Shown one piece after another: positions 22,388-37,300 of a stretch of DNA of 64,000 nt. How positions within the stretch are numbered: position 1 is the stretch's first letter; each line of letters starts with the position of its first letter. Both the position numbers and the translations under genes were made by a program. Source of the DNA: Schistosoma mansoni (taxonomy: Eukaryota > Platyhelminthes > Trematoda > Strigeidida > Schistosomatidae); the NCBI RefSeq assembly GCF_000237925.1, contig NW_017386056.1:519730-583729 (forward strand). The letters are read 5' to 3'. The notes under the pieces were generated by a model that searched no databases, was not told the DNA's origin, and saw only the letters and a program-made list of their open reading frames with translations.

Positions 22388-25300
22388 ATGTCATCTCTGC
22401 CTGAGGATTGTCTAGAAAACATGGCAATTAAGGAGTTTCAAAAAAAGTACAAGCTTGACTTTGATGAGATATTTGATCTTGCTCAGACATTTTTCAATGG
22501 TGAGATATACTCAAATTGGATATTATACAATCTGACATCTAGAGAAAGCTGAGAAGGCGTTCCACTTAAGCTTTGACGATCGAATTCATCTTTCTGCCCT
22601 CATATGTATAAAGAAGTACGGGAAGTACGATCGGGCAAAAACACCAGTACCTGGACTCCTTGATATTATAGGGCAGAAGAGAAAGTAAGTACGATTATTA
22701 GCCTAATACTGTGTACTTGGATGTGATTCATCATGAGGCCAATAAGTTTCGATCCATAAATAAGGACTTGTGATTCGTCCCTGCTTTTCAGCCATTAAAG
22801 TAGATTGCTTATACCTACTAAGGTTATATCGGATTATTGATATATGCCTTCAGCATATTGTATAAAGTGGTTTTCTAACACTTACTGTCCAATCTTATTA
22901 ATTGTCTAACGCAGATTCACAGGTGTTGTCTCGTCATTTTTGCAGCTGCATCTATCCAGTGAACTTAATATTAAAGTAAAAAGAACTTCACTAGGAACGA
23001 AATACGACTTCTAACATCGCTCTCAAAACATATAGCAATTTAAACCAGTTATTTTGGGTATTCACTATGGCGGCCATCAAGTCTCATGAACCATCTAGGT
23101 GTATATGATTGAACTCAATTCCTACATAGTATGAAAGTGAACCGATGACTCATCTACGGACATCATTGGCCACAGTTTAGTGTCCACCCACAGTTTGCTT
23201 TAGAAGTAGCTGTTGCTTCTCCGACTTGTATCAAGTTAAAGATGAATTAACTAACTGTACGTAAGACTAGCGAAACCCGAGTATTCGGAGATCTTTGAAA
23301 ATAATAGTTGTAAATTAATATTTCGGTTTATTGAGGGGTCAGTTAGCTTATTATGATCGTAATTTGTCTTGACTAGTGTAGCAAGCCCACTCAACTATTG
23401 TATTATTTGTGTGTTCGCTATAATTTAGACATTTAATCCGCTGTGCAAATTTAGTGCTTGATTGAGCGTGTCTGCACATCAATCGTTTATCTATTCTTTC
23501 ATTCGTAAGCAAAGGACAATCAATAATTTATCCACAATCCATTATTTATTTATTTAAACACATAAATATTGGTACAAAGAGGCACTAGATACATATGCGC
23601 TACACAAATCTCATTTGATTTGTGTGAGGGCTGTAATACTGCCTAGGTGCCCAAACCGAAGCAGGTGGTTTTCTTAGGGCCATACCCGGAGCCTTTGACC
23701 TAAAGATCTGATCCACAAGGTAGTGAAGCATCGTAAGGAGATGAAGTCCCATGGTAGTCGGTGACTAACGATTGATGCATACGCCATTTGTTACTTCAGG
23801 ATCATGGATCCCATGTGCACCATTGGTTTAGAGTGAGGGTTTTCCAACTGCCGTAGGTGAACTTTCCGTGTCCACCAACCCGGTTAAAGCGTCGGACATT
23901 CGCTTTTCGTCCTCTCAGTTTCGTAAACAACACCCCCGCCACGAGAAGGCTGTGAGTTATACTTCCCTGGCAGAAGCTATATATTCGCTGTATACGCGTG
24001 GCTATGTGGGAGCATTTCGAGAGGGAGAGCGGACTCCTCCCACTCTCGGCCGTACCAGGGCATTTAGGGGCACAATCCATTAACACGCATAAATATATAT
24101 AGATTTCCAATACGCACTCATACATACTTGTTTTACCTGTCAGCTTGCTATCTGTATACAGATCCGCAAGTGTATACCAGCCTTGGCTGGCTGGTATACA
24201 CTTGCGGATTTTACCAATCTTTAACTGTAAACTATCTCTATAATTGGTGTTTGGGCTTTTGGATAATCTCGAGTAAATCCACAATTCTACGAGAAGATTT
24301 AGCCTGGGTTAAATATTCAGTTGACGGGATATTATTTATTTGTTGGAGTCATATAGAGGGATTAACCCTCTACACTAGCCTATCGAGCTTTCGGGCTTTA
24401 TCATATTACGCTACTTAGTTGTTATAAATAAAACGTATGTACTCATGAGTATTTTCACGAATTACCTGCTATCCGAAAGATTTTGAACCTTGAGAGTACC
24501 ACCACCGAATATTGGTTATGACGTTAAAGTGGAAAAAGTAGACTAGTCTGTCATGTCACGGAAGGTTCAGATGACTAAATCTACAGTATGTTATTATGCG
24601 GTATAATAATCAGTAATGATTACTACATATAATGCGAATCAACTCTCACGTTTGATAAAAGGTAAGTTTTCTATAGGATCAGGAGAACACGACAAACAGT
24701 GATGTTAAAATATATAAACTCTATAAATGAGATTTGGACCTACATTTGTCTTTTAGTGCTCGTTGGGAAACCTTAAGTGATATGAAGCCAAAAGAAGCTC
24801 AAGTGGAGTTCATAAATAGGATTTGTCACCTATGTCCATTATTCATATCATATTTGGAAGCCTATTCCCGCAGCAAAGGAAGTGTTGCTGATCTTTTTTC
24901 AAAGTAAGGATTTTAAACAATCGTAATTTTATCTACTTCATTTGAAGATCCCATGATCACTTATAAATCGTAACACTTCTGTCACTTGGGATACCACTTA
25001 GTCTCATCAAGATCAATTAGGAAAATTAAATTTAATTAAACTTAAATTTAATCCTGTATAATCATATGCACGTATTTTTCATTTCTTAGGTAACCAGTCG
25101 GTTAAAGGATTGTAACGTAGTTATGGTGTCATTACTTCTTTATGATATTAAAGCGTTTTTTCTGATAGCTAAGGGGTGGAAATGGGAAGTAGCCAGTTTT
25201 ATTAGGTCTGTGGTTCCATCACAATACGTCTCAAAACTCAATCCATTAATATTTGTTTACACTCAAGGACTAAAACTTAGTTGGTTGTTCGAATATAACT

Positions 25301-28300
25301 ATTTCTAGGGTTCCTTGGTCACTAGTTTTTAGACAACCCTAGAGTTACTGCCTTCAGGCTCTAGTTAAGGGTTTTATAATAAGAGTAAACAGGCCTGTTA
25401 AAATAATACTTTGATCAGAAGTTCAAGATTTTGAACATTACTTCAATTACTCCAATCTAAGTTATTAATTTTGACTAAGTTCAGTATGAGTCGTTTACGA
25501 AGAACAGGTCTATGTGCCCGACTGCTCGAACTAATATAGATGCAATGCAATTCAAACCTGTGATTTATTGGTTGAAAGTTCAATTCTTTGATTCAAAACA
25601 TCACATTGCAATCCGAATTTGTAGATTTTCTTGTTACTGGAGTAAAAAAACTTATGTGATGAACAGCAAGGTCTTGATTGGAGTAGGAGTGATCCGCAAA
25701 TATGATTTTCTCCCGTCGCCACTGACATTTAATGATTTCTATTCCTCTATCGATATTTTGTGTATCAGAATGTTATTTTGTTAGGAAAATCTATTCTTCT
25801 GGCTAGCGACCTTGTCTTTGATATAAAGTCATTCAGGGTCTACGTAAATAATTCAGTTTCGTGAGCAGCCATCACTCGAACATTTCTTATCGCTCCAAAT
25901 TATCGGTCAACCGACATTCTTTACTTTCATCTTATTAGTTGAAAATCCATTTGTCTCAAAATTGTAATCCAACAATCAGTGATCATCCGTTTCCCTCCCT
26001 TCCAAATATCTGAGCACTACCTAGTAGTCGGTTAACTGTCAACTAATGTTGGCTTAACTACATCCTTGTTCAGAACAAGATCTTCCGAATTTCTTTAGGA
26101 GGATATTGAGACAATCACTAGTCATTTTGTCCCTTCAGATTGTAAGGCAATGCTTCAATGACTGGTTTAAATGCGACTGGAAACTAACCATCATAAGGAT
26201 GGTAAATGCTCAATCCATTTTTTTAAAACGTGGTTTTTGACTACTAAGACGCTTTGTCGGTATCCAAAAATTTCTCGTTCTTATTTTAACATGCAATCGA
26301 TCCTAGTCCTTTTTCAGCCTTCACACTTTATCAAAGTTTGATAGGATTATTACTGCCAGTGTTTTCTGATAACGCATATAAATTTTTCACAAGCCATTAA
26401 GTTACAAGAATGTAAGAAACACACATGTGTGCTTTATTAGCATTTCTGTTGTAAATTTACTCATTTGGTGCCTAAAGTATCTATTCGTTCTGTAAAAAAT
26501 CTTGTCTCTGACACAGGCAATAAAATATTTGTGATTTTTCACACAGAATTCCCTATACCTGTTTTTACTACTTTATTCTAGAGAAACTAACGTTTCTAGT
26601 TCGGATGAACCTACTGGCACCATCGATAATGGTGAACAATCTTGTTTTATTTTGAAAAATGAGTAAGTGCTCAAAGTTTCGAAATCGGAGTTATTAGTTA
26701 GATTCTGAAACTAATTTCGAACTAAAATATTTTCAAATACTTAAAAAAACCTAGATGGTTTGCTTTTTTTGAGTTTAAGCTTTTAGTTCTAAACCGTTTT
26801 ACGAAATGTATAATAGTCTTCAATGAAACCTGTAAAAAATCTATATAGTAACTTTTGTCCCCAATCTGCGGTGTTTAAGTGTCGAACTTTTCATGTTGTG
26901 TATTTACTTAACACAAGTACCCATCCTCCTGATAAATTTAAAGTAAAAAATATTAAGCGAATATTTTCAAACTACTGAAAATGTTTATGAACCATTCCCA
27001 ATCAAACATTTGATGGGATATCAGATACTATATTTTAAATGTTTTAAACCTCATAAATGATTTTGCTGGATAGTTGGAAGTGTTACATTTTCCCCAGCGA
27101 ATAATTAATTAATTATTTCAGAATTTAAGGGAGTGAGTTGGGTTAAAAATATTCTTGTAATCCAAAACATCTGTTGTTTAAATATATTTCTTGGACTTTT
27201 GTAGTTGCTTTTTTATTAGAGAAGTGACTAGCTGCATGTAACAAGGTGCATATTTTATAGTATCATTTATCTTATTCATCTTCCTTTTCAGATCTGAAAT
27301 TCGAGCAGCTTTAAATGCTCAAACTGAAAGTCAGTTCCAATCTTATGCATCCCTTCATTATCCCACGGATGCGGTTAAGGTTTGTCATTTTCTTAATCAT
27401 AATTTATACCGTATGAGCCTAGTATTTTCTATTTTCTTTTTTTTTACAAGTTGAGAAAATATTTTTTTAATAAAGAAGATTAAGTTATACAATTCCTTTG
27501 GGTTAAAAATTCGAAGAACTTTATTCTGCACAACTTTCTGGCAATTCCTCGTGGTCTGTAGATTACTTTGCAATGAAGTCTATCAGTTTATGAACAAGAA
27601 CAACCTTTAGAATAGAATAAAATAGTGCATCGAAATAAATACAGCTCGTAGTAGCCCTCTTCCGATATCTCTACAGATATATTCTTGCAACAGTTCTTCC
27701 GATTTCCATGAGAATACCATGTTTATGGATTAAATAAGTGTACGAAGAAAAGCCGAAGCCGTTGTCACTGACGTGACTGAAAGCTCAGAAAAAACTAGCT
27801 AACTTTACTTCAAAAATAAAATTATACCAACTATTTCTACAAGTGCAAGAATTTCTGATGATCCCTATTGTGATTCTTTGCTTATATTATAATTTTCCGT
27901 TGATCTTGTAGTCTAGGAACAGTTGATAGCTTACTTTTTTTACCTGTGATGTCATGTTTATATATCCTTATTAATAAAAAGGGGAACTCTTACGTCTCCT
28001 TTTGATTGTATCCTATGGAACTATTTCGTGCATATTTTAAATCTGTTGTATAGCACTATACGTTTAGACAATAAATCTACGAATCGATTCACCACAATTT
28101 TATATACGCTTATGAGTGCTTTGATTGATACTTCAAAAAATATTGCAGACATAGTTGCTGTGTTACTGGAGATACCTTGACAACTAGCACATGTCTAGGA
28201 AACTCAATTCCGCCTAAAGAGGGAAGTCTAGTTTTAGTGTTTGGTACATTAATGTAATATATCATAAATCCTTCGTGTCTTCTAATGCCCAATGCTTGAG

Positions 28301-31300
28301 TTTGTTCTGATTTGTCTAAAAACATTTAGTTACTAGTACTACTGATGCTTTTCTGAAAATTATTCTTAGATGACAGTGTGTTAAATTTACCTCTTATGAA
28401 CTTTCTTGTCTAATCTAATTGTTTCTCCACCAGGTATTATTTAACAGTTTTCGTTTAAATCTACCTTCATGTATTTCAAGTCACCAGGACTAGTCTCTTG
28501 ACTAAAGCCTAAATATACATTTACGTGTACTTATAATACTGTGAAAGTTTACGAAAATTTACAATTTCACAACTATCGTAGCTATGGTAGTTTGTGATAC
28601 AGACGATTGTTGCTTATCCATTATTTATTTATTTAAACACATAAATATTGGTACAAAGAGGCACTAGATACATATGCGCTACACAAATCTCATTTGATTT
28701 GTGTGAGGGCTGTAATACTGCCTAGGTGCCCAAACCGAAGCAGGTGGTTTTCTTAGGGCCATACCCGGAGCCTTTGACCTAAAGATCTGATCCACAAGGT
28801 AGTGAAGCATCGTAAGGAGATGAAGTCCCATGGTAGTCGGTGACTAACGATTGATGCATACGCCATTTGTTACTTCAGGATCATGGATCCCATGTGCACC
28901 ATTGGTTTAGAGTGAGGGTTTTCCAACTGCCGTAGGTGAACTTTCCGTGTCCACTGACCCAGTTAATGCGTCGAACGTTCGCTTTTCGTCCTCTCGATTT
29001 TGTAAACATGACCCTCGCCACGAGAAGGCAGTGAGTAGGACTTCCGTGGCAGTGGCGCTGTATACGCGTGGCTATGTGGGAGCATTTCGAGAGGGAGAGT
29101 GGACTCCCCACTTTTGGCTGTACCACGGCATTCGGGGGCTTAATTAGTATCACTCGTTAGTTTCAATAGTCAGTTAGTCAGCTACAACGTAGGACTAGGC
29201 ACATATATGCACCGGTCCAGGTTGCCATACCTCATTAGCACAACAAGATGAACACCGAATTCATAGTAGTTAATTTAGTGGTAATAATATATAAAAGAAA
29301 GATTGTATATAAGGATATAATACAGGAAGAAAGACAGATATGAAGCAATTTTAATCTCAAAGTTTAAGGAAAAGTAAAGAGTGTATACACCTGAGCCATT
29401 GTGATCGATTCTGAGCCATGTCACCTAGAGTCTCCAACCATTAATTACGATAGTCACGCGGACCCCAACCAAGTAGTCTGCACCTACCAACATGGCTCAG
29501 ACTAAAAGTTAGTGATTTCAAGTACTGATGCCACGTTTTGATTTGGCCGCCCTAACTTCCTTCCAACCATCGCCAATACTAGTCAGCATAGCGCGTCGTG
29601 GTAATCGGTTGGAAAGATATACAGACAGCTGTGGAAACAGCAGTAACATCTATTAGTAATTTAAACCAAGGCGTTCCAAAAAAACAATGGATTTCTAAGT
29701 CTATTTCACTGATGGATTCATGTAAACTCATCCCATCAGGCTCTGAACACGACGACGAGCGTAAACAAATCAGATTTAGGTTAACCAAAAGTCTAAGGAA
29801 AGATCGTGAGCAGTGGTGGGCAACGAAATCAAAAGAGATGGAAAAGGCAGCGGCTAAAGGCAACACCAGACAACTCTTCAGACTAATAAAATAAACCGGT
29901 CTTAAGAAGTCAAGTGTAAGTGAAACAATCTCAGAAAAAGACGAAACCCTTATCTGCTCTCAGTCCAGACGTTTAGAACGATGGGCGGAACACTTTAAGG
30001 AACAGTTTAGCTGGCCTTCATCTACTTTACAGTCACCCACCATTCCCAAACAGTCTGAATGGGACATTGAAGTAGGTTTCCCGACTCTAGCTGAAGTTCA
30101 AAAGGCTATAACTAATCTTAAACGAGGAAGAGCAGCTGATCCAGATGGATTGGTTCCAGAGGTCTTTAAATATGGTAGTCCAATTTTAGTGATTAGGTTG
30201 AATAATATTTTAGCTAAAATCTGGGAGTTGGACGTAATCCCATCCGACTGGTCACAATCACTGATTGTCCCAATATATAAAAAGGGGTCGAAATCATCCT
30301 GTAATAACCATAGAGGGATTAGTTTGACTAATATCGTATCTAAAATACTAGCCTCAATAATTATCGGGCGCCTAACTAAGACTCGCGAACTGCAAACACG
30401 AGAAAATCAGGCTGGCTTCAGACCTGGTCGTGGCTGTATCGACCACTAATTCACTATTCGTCAGGTTTTAGAACACAGGCGACTGTTAACGGGGATCCAT
30501 TCTAATAGTGCTTGTTCTGCCCTCGTACTAAGTGCTATGCCTACACCTGCATGTCCAGGAGAACTAGCCATCAGATCGCCAGATACACGGAGGGCGTATT
30601 TCGTCGACTGTCCATTTTGGAGAGGTGAGGTCAAGTGAATGACCACACTAGGATCCTGTATGTGTGTTTCAGAGGCACAGCATACATCAGTCGTACGAGA
30701 TTCTAGGGTCTTAGCCAAGAAGGCCTGTTGGCCGATTTGACATAGGGTACGTACGTTGAAGGCTCCAATGTGTAGTTTGGAGTGAGGTTTCACCAATAAA
30801 AATCTAGCTTATAACCTTCTATTCGGTCTATGAACCAACGTCCTACGCTTTAATCAGTTACACACTTTGATTAATAGTAATTAATCTGGAGCTGCGGTCC
30901 AGATAATCTAGATGCTTATTGAACCAGAAGTCCTCCTTCTCCTATACCCCAGTGTTGTGAACGAGAACACAGGTGAGGCTAGCCGATGTTCTTTAATTTG
31001 TTGTTCTTGTTTGTTTTAATCTTCCCATTGATGTTTAGGACTGTAATTGATAAGTCTCTTATTGGCCATATGTGCATACTGTGCGTATTGCCTCGATATT
31101 GCCTTAATCTACAAGCATTATAAGCAATGATGGATAGCGGCTAGCAGTGGAATCTAGGACGCGCGTTTCGTCCTACGCTTCAAATGCCATCGCGTTATTC
31201 ACCTAGCCAACGGTACTGGGTTCGAGTCTCAGAGTAAACACCAACTCCTAGATGCAGATACATCCAGCTGACGAGTCCCAATTACTACGAAACGCGCGTC

Positions 31301-34300
31301 CTGTATTCCACTGCTAGCCACTATCCATCTTTGTTTATAACACTTATGTTTTATTTGTTAAAAATCCTCTTAATTTCTCCCGATGTTTCTCCAAGGCATA
31401 GGATGACAACGGTGGTCTTTCGGTATACAACAATTTAGTTCTTTCATTTCTAATGATCTTCAAAAGCTTTTGGGGTAATTGTTAGCCCCAAGTGTAATTG
31501 AAATTCCATTCAATTTAACGTATTAGTCTTCATTCTCTGCAGTGAGATTAATACTCCTATTAATTGTTTCAAGTATAATTTTCTTAAATAGTGTCTTCTC
31601 TGTACTCGGCGCCCAATTTCTGTCTAACAATATTCTTACAAATCAACGTTTTTAATATGCTTAAAATAAAAATATAAACAATGATTCTACCTCAGTTGGT
31701 ATCGAAAGTTATTGCCCTCACATTATCCACTCCGTTATAGCAAGCACTTTTGTCACACTCTACCCTGTTTATATTCTTCGATTAATGCACTTTACTCGAC
31801 CCAATTGAAGATAGAAATCATCTGGACACATGATATATTCCAAAGCTAAGTGACAGAAAAAAGTATTCCAAAGAGAAACCCCACGTGTTTATGTGATGAT
31901 TACGTGGGAAACTTCTAGCATGGAATTGTCCTCCAACTCTGATTATTTGGAAAGGGATCAGCCAGCATATTTGAATCATTCTTGTACTGAGCATGCTAGC
32001 CGATTCATTTGTTTTACATTCTATTTATAAAAATCATTAATTCATTTTATTTATGAGGTTTATTGTCATAGTTTTGGGTTAACAAATGCCTATTATATAT
32101 ACAACTTTCATTTTTATTGTAATATACAGAGAGCTGAACTTATTGCTCAGTTGCAAGATCGGCATTTTCACGAATATATGGCATACATACAACGTCAATA
32201 TCGTTTTATTCAGCGATCACAGATTGAATCTCCCTCTCAGACAACCGATATGTCGACAACGAATGATTCAGTTGAAGATTATTCAGTCGATAATGTAAAG
32301 TCCATTGACAGTGTAACTGTTAAGAAAATTGCCAATTGTTCAGTAACCATTTCTCCTAATGTAAGTTGTGTTGGTGTTCACTAGTCTACTTTCTTTAATA
32401 ATAGAAATTAGAAAAAAGCATATATACGATAGAATAAATAGGTTTATAACAGTTAAAAAAATAACGACCACAACAACTTAAGTTCGTCAAGTCGGTGCTG
32501 CGGGAAGCTAATTTTTCTTTTAAATATGTCGTAAATCAGTCACAGTACTTCCAAACCTCCGTTTCAAAGCCATTTGCAGAAGTTGGATATGGTCACATGA
32601 AGCTCTTAATCTTAATGACTGGTTCTATAGGGCACCTTAAACTCTTCCCTAAATATCTAGCCTATTCCAACTGCATCATTGTCCGTCAAAGCTTCAATTA
32701 ACTCTGCAAATATTCTGCGTCTTTTCAGTTGTTAGTTTTGTGGATTAGCGAATCAGTGAGTATATTCTGAAATTGTGTGATAGACTCTTTTTTTATTTTG
32801 TTGGAAGTTTGTATAGCATACCACTAGTGTCGTATATGCTAGTCATTTAATATTTTATGTTCGTCATAACAACTTCTGCATTTGATTTTGTGCACTTCGA
32901 ATGTAACTGTTTAGAGTTATTATCTAAAGCGTACTACTTATAGGTTTACTAATGTTAGGTTTTATTTTCTTAGTGATCAATAATTAACTTAATTTTGCAA
33001 GGTACAGTTTCAGTCAGACAGTTTTAAAATTCATCTTTTATATGATCTAATGATTTCAAGTGTTGACAACTTAATGAAAAGTACTTTATATTGTACAAAT
33101 TTATAAAGTGTAAAAGAAGAATGTCATTCGCTTATGGTATTATGATGTAAATGTTCCATGTACTTATCAATTAGTTTGCATTATGTTGGTAACAGCCAGT
33201 CGAAATCAACATGATTCACTATGATTACTCAATAAAGGGTGGAATACAAATAACTTATCGAGATCCTGTATATTGTGTGTGGTTGGTCACCTTCGTATGT
33301 TTATTATAGTTCCTTTCTACACTTAAGTAATAGGAGATCGTGTTTCTAACTCTTTTTCGTCATCATATTGATTGGGATGGTTGGAAATCTTTTTCGTTCA
33401 GATCTACGCACACTTATGTGAATGTTTATGTGTGCTTGTATTCCCTTAATATCTAGGAGGACAGTATCAAAGATCAATCTGTTCTCAACGGCACAGTGCA
33501 GTTAGAGTCGTCTTTACATTCCCCCGAGATTCAAAAAGCAAACTCAGTATCCGCTGATGTTTCTGTCAATGACCTTTCTTATACAAATACTTCAGGTTCG
33601 TCTTTTATTTTTGAATATGTTAATACATTTCATCGCAAGTAAATTTATAATTATAGATCAGCTGACTTTTTGGCCATGCTACAAACACAATCTTATTCAA
33701 CTAGCTTACGTCTTTCACTGGCTATTCATTTTTTTCGTATTATTCGCGTTTTTAACTTCTATTGTAAGTATTGTGCTAAAGGTGTTTGGAGGATACTAAG
33801 CCTGAGTTAAAGTAACATGTATACATGTAGTGGCTTGGCTTCGAAATAATTCATTAGGCTTCGTATATCAATCATCGTAATAACCGTTATTAAATATATC
33901 CCAGCGGTGTATTAATTCAGAAAGCAACATGAAGCGTCGACTACAGTTTATTGTTGAATAGCGCAGGTCACAAAGCTACAGGTACATCAAGCGAATTTGA
34001 GCAGAAAAGCTAGTGCGCGCGACCATACGAAGATATATATGAGATTGATCAATTGCAGTCCTAAACATTAATGGGAAGATCCGAACAAACAATACAAAAG
34101 TGGATTAAATACAAAATACGGTGCTTTAAACAGGAAAACAGTTATTGTTAATAAACGTATAAAACTTAGTACAAATTAGGTCGACATTCCAAGACAGTAA
34201 TTTAATAAAATGCAAACAAAGAAGTTAACATTTTAGTAGTACTAATGAAAGGGACTAAACATGCAGAGTATACTTCAAAATAAAAATAACAAGTATAGTT

Positions 34301-37300
34301 GAAGAGTAAGAAGTATAAGTACGATAACCTCAGATTTAGAAGAATGAACTTATTTGCGTCACTAAAACGAGTTCTGAATCATGTTGCACAATATAGTTCA
34401 AATAAAACAGCATTCACTTTTAAACTTTCGTTCGTTTGTGTATATTTATATTGGAGGTGTTAATGTGCTGCTTGGTTGACTAATGAAATTTGTCTTGCAA
34501 ACAGGTTTTTTCTCAAAAAGAAGAAATATTGCATACCTGTGAACTATGAAGCTTGTCAGTATGCAGTTGAAACTACTTTCGTTTGTCATGAAAGGATATT
34601 TCAAGCATCAAAATATAGTTAAACGATGAAGTGGTTAGAAAAAATTATTACATGGGAATATATTTATGACAAACCAAAACGCTGTTTATATCACACTCCA
34701 AGTAATCTAAGTGCACAATTCTTCAAGTCCCACTTCAACTTTTGGTCAGAATCAGTAAATAATAACTCATATAAAAGAAGTACATCGGTTCCTCATCTGA
34801 ACAGAATTTTATTTCAAATGAACATCAATGTCTATTATCATATTATATGACTTAATAGGATTACTTATGTTCTGGTATCACATTCAATGAGGCAGATTAT
34901 ATTCTTTTTTAGGCGCGTATAAAACATATGTATGCAGTTAAGGAATGAAAGTTTTAGCCTTGATATTGAATTCATGCTGATTTTCAAACTGTGCTGCAAT
35001 TGTTTGGTCTGGGATCGCTAACAATTATAAGTTTGAATTCATTTGCATTGGTTGTTTGAATCTTCCCATTGATGGTTAGGACTGCACTTGATCAGACTGA
35101 TCAAAATATACGGAGTAAATTTGATATTCCTGGACAGACTTGAAACAAAATAAGATTACAATTAATTAGACAGCTGTCTAATCATCATGAACCACTAAAA
35201 TGTCTTTTTATCTGAGTATAGTTTATTTTTAACTTGGGAATGTTTTTGTAAAGCTTCTAACTGAAAAAAGTACGATTCATATTGTTACAGGTTTCATAGC
35301 GGCAGTGATTGACAGTTTAGGTTTAATGTCCGTTTTGAGTGAGTAGGCAATGTTTATTTCAAAAACGTATTTCGTTCCGTTAGTTTCTCAAATTAAATTA
35401 TCAGTTAGTGGTTCTTCTGAATGGTCTATTATACTGTGCTTGTATGTCATCGAGGTGAATAAAAATTATTTTCCATCCAATATAGTTGATTTTATATCCA
35501 TATTGTCGACTTTATTTCATTTTTACATCTTGTTATGTTTTGTTTATTCGACCTATTAAACAATCTTTTTAAATATGTATATCTTTGTTAGATTTGTCAA
35601 CTCTTGATTCAGATAAGAAATGCCTTGACACTGATCCTTATTTAAATGCATCTTTGGTGGTACACGCCCCTACATTATGGACTCGTGGAGAAGTTAAAGA
35701 ATTTAAACACTGTTTAACTGAAGATGAAGAGTCTGTTATTCGAATAAACAGCGGTGAAGTTTATTCGGTAAGCTGTAACAATATTGCAAATATTGGGAAT
35801 GTTTAAGATATGTTTTTTATCTCCGTCATTCAATCATACACAAGTTAGGACGTGCCACACTTGATTATTTTCTTAAATTGTAACACCATATCAACGCAGC
35901 GGGGTGGAATTATCACGACATACCACCAGAGTAGTAAAAGTAGTGACTCTATCAGTGGTAGTAGTAGGGATTAGGTATAGAAAATGCGATTTGACAGAGG
36001 ATGAATTCACGGAATAAGGATTATATGATAATTGAAAAACTCATAGTTTAAGAGAAGATATAGAATGAATGTATATATGCGACATTGTGACAAGGTCTAA
36101 GCTATGTCACTCAACGTCTCTAACCATTGGTCGCAATAATCATGAGGATCCAAGCTAGGTAGTTTGCACCTACCATCAGACTTATATATCGTTAATCTTA
36201 CTGAATTACACGTTTACTATGGGAAGTTGCAATTTAAATATTGAGTTCTCAACAGGGGTAAAATGGTATTATACTGTTGTTCAGTTCTCTTCAATAGTTC
36301 TCCAGGTGAAATCACTTTGAAGTATTATTCTAGGAATTCCTTGTTGATAAATCTGTTATCTGTGCACCAGTCTACTGAAAAAAAGGTACATTGGAACAAA
36401 ATCATTGACCACTCAATCAAATCTTACATACATGGTTTTGACCAGGCTATCTGATTAAAGATACGTTTGGAGATTATGAAGGCATTATTTTAGCGTTTTA
36501 GAAAATGGCTTACTGAATAAGTCTGGACTACAAAACTGATAAAACACAGTCTATGCAAACAATCGTGCACTATCATGATCATTGCACTCAGTCTTCAAAC
36601 AGCAGAATTATTGACTTCCAACACTAACTTAACGATGGATACAAATAAATTAATTTGTTCATAGTCATTGTTGAAGTGGATTTACACCAGATTATAAACC
36701 CTTTGGAGATGCATATTTGGGATGTATTCATGAATTAATTCACATTCATCTGTATTGTTTGAATACCCCCTAAAAGGGAACTGAGAATCCCCCTCATTTC
36801 TTAGCTGGGAGATGAGAACATTCCGTGTACAATTAAGATGGAATCGAATGGACAATCACAAGAGTATAAGAACTGGGCTTAGGGATTTCGAGATAGTTGA
36901 TTTCCATCAAATGTAGTAGACCCTAGTTTGTGCCGATTCATTCGGTTTGCTTTCAAAATTCACTTGTTCGTTTATTTAAATATCTTTCAATTTCCGTTAG
37001 TTTTCGCATTTTGTTGAATTTTGATTAATCTCGTTTGGTTGAAGTGGTTTATTCTTCACGGAGTCTGGGGATGTATAGTGTATTGGGCGCCGATTAGAAT
37101 TAAAATTAAGCCATTGACTGTTCACCACGTTGGTAGGTGCAGACTACCTGGTTATGGTCTGAGCGATAATCGCGATCAGTGGCTGAGGATTGGGTGAAGT
37201 TGCTTAGTCATTCACAATGGAACAGATGCACTCACCCTTCATCTTCCCCTATATTTTGGATTCCAGTGTTCCTTCGTGTCTACATTTTTACTTTGTGTTT

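Noticed and set aside
25512-25784. 90-codon ORF in ACBD3 intron 3
   Set aside because: No similarity to ACBD3, and skipping it is needed to keep the ACBD3 frame; AT-rich intronic sequence yields such frames by chance.
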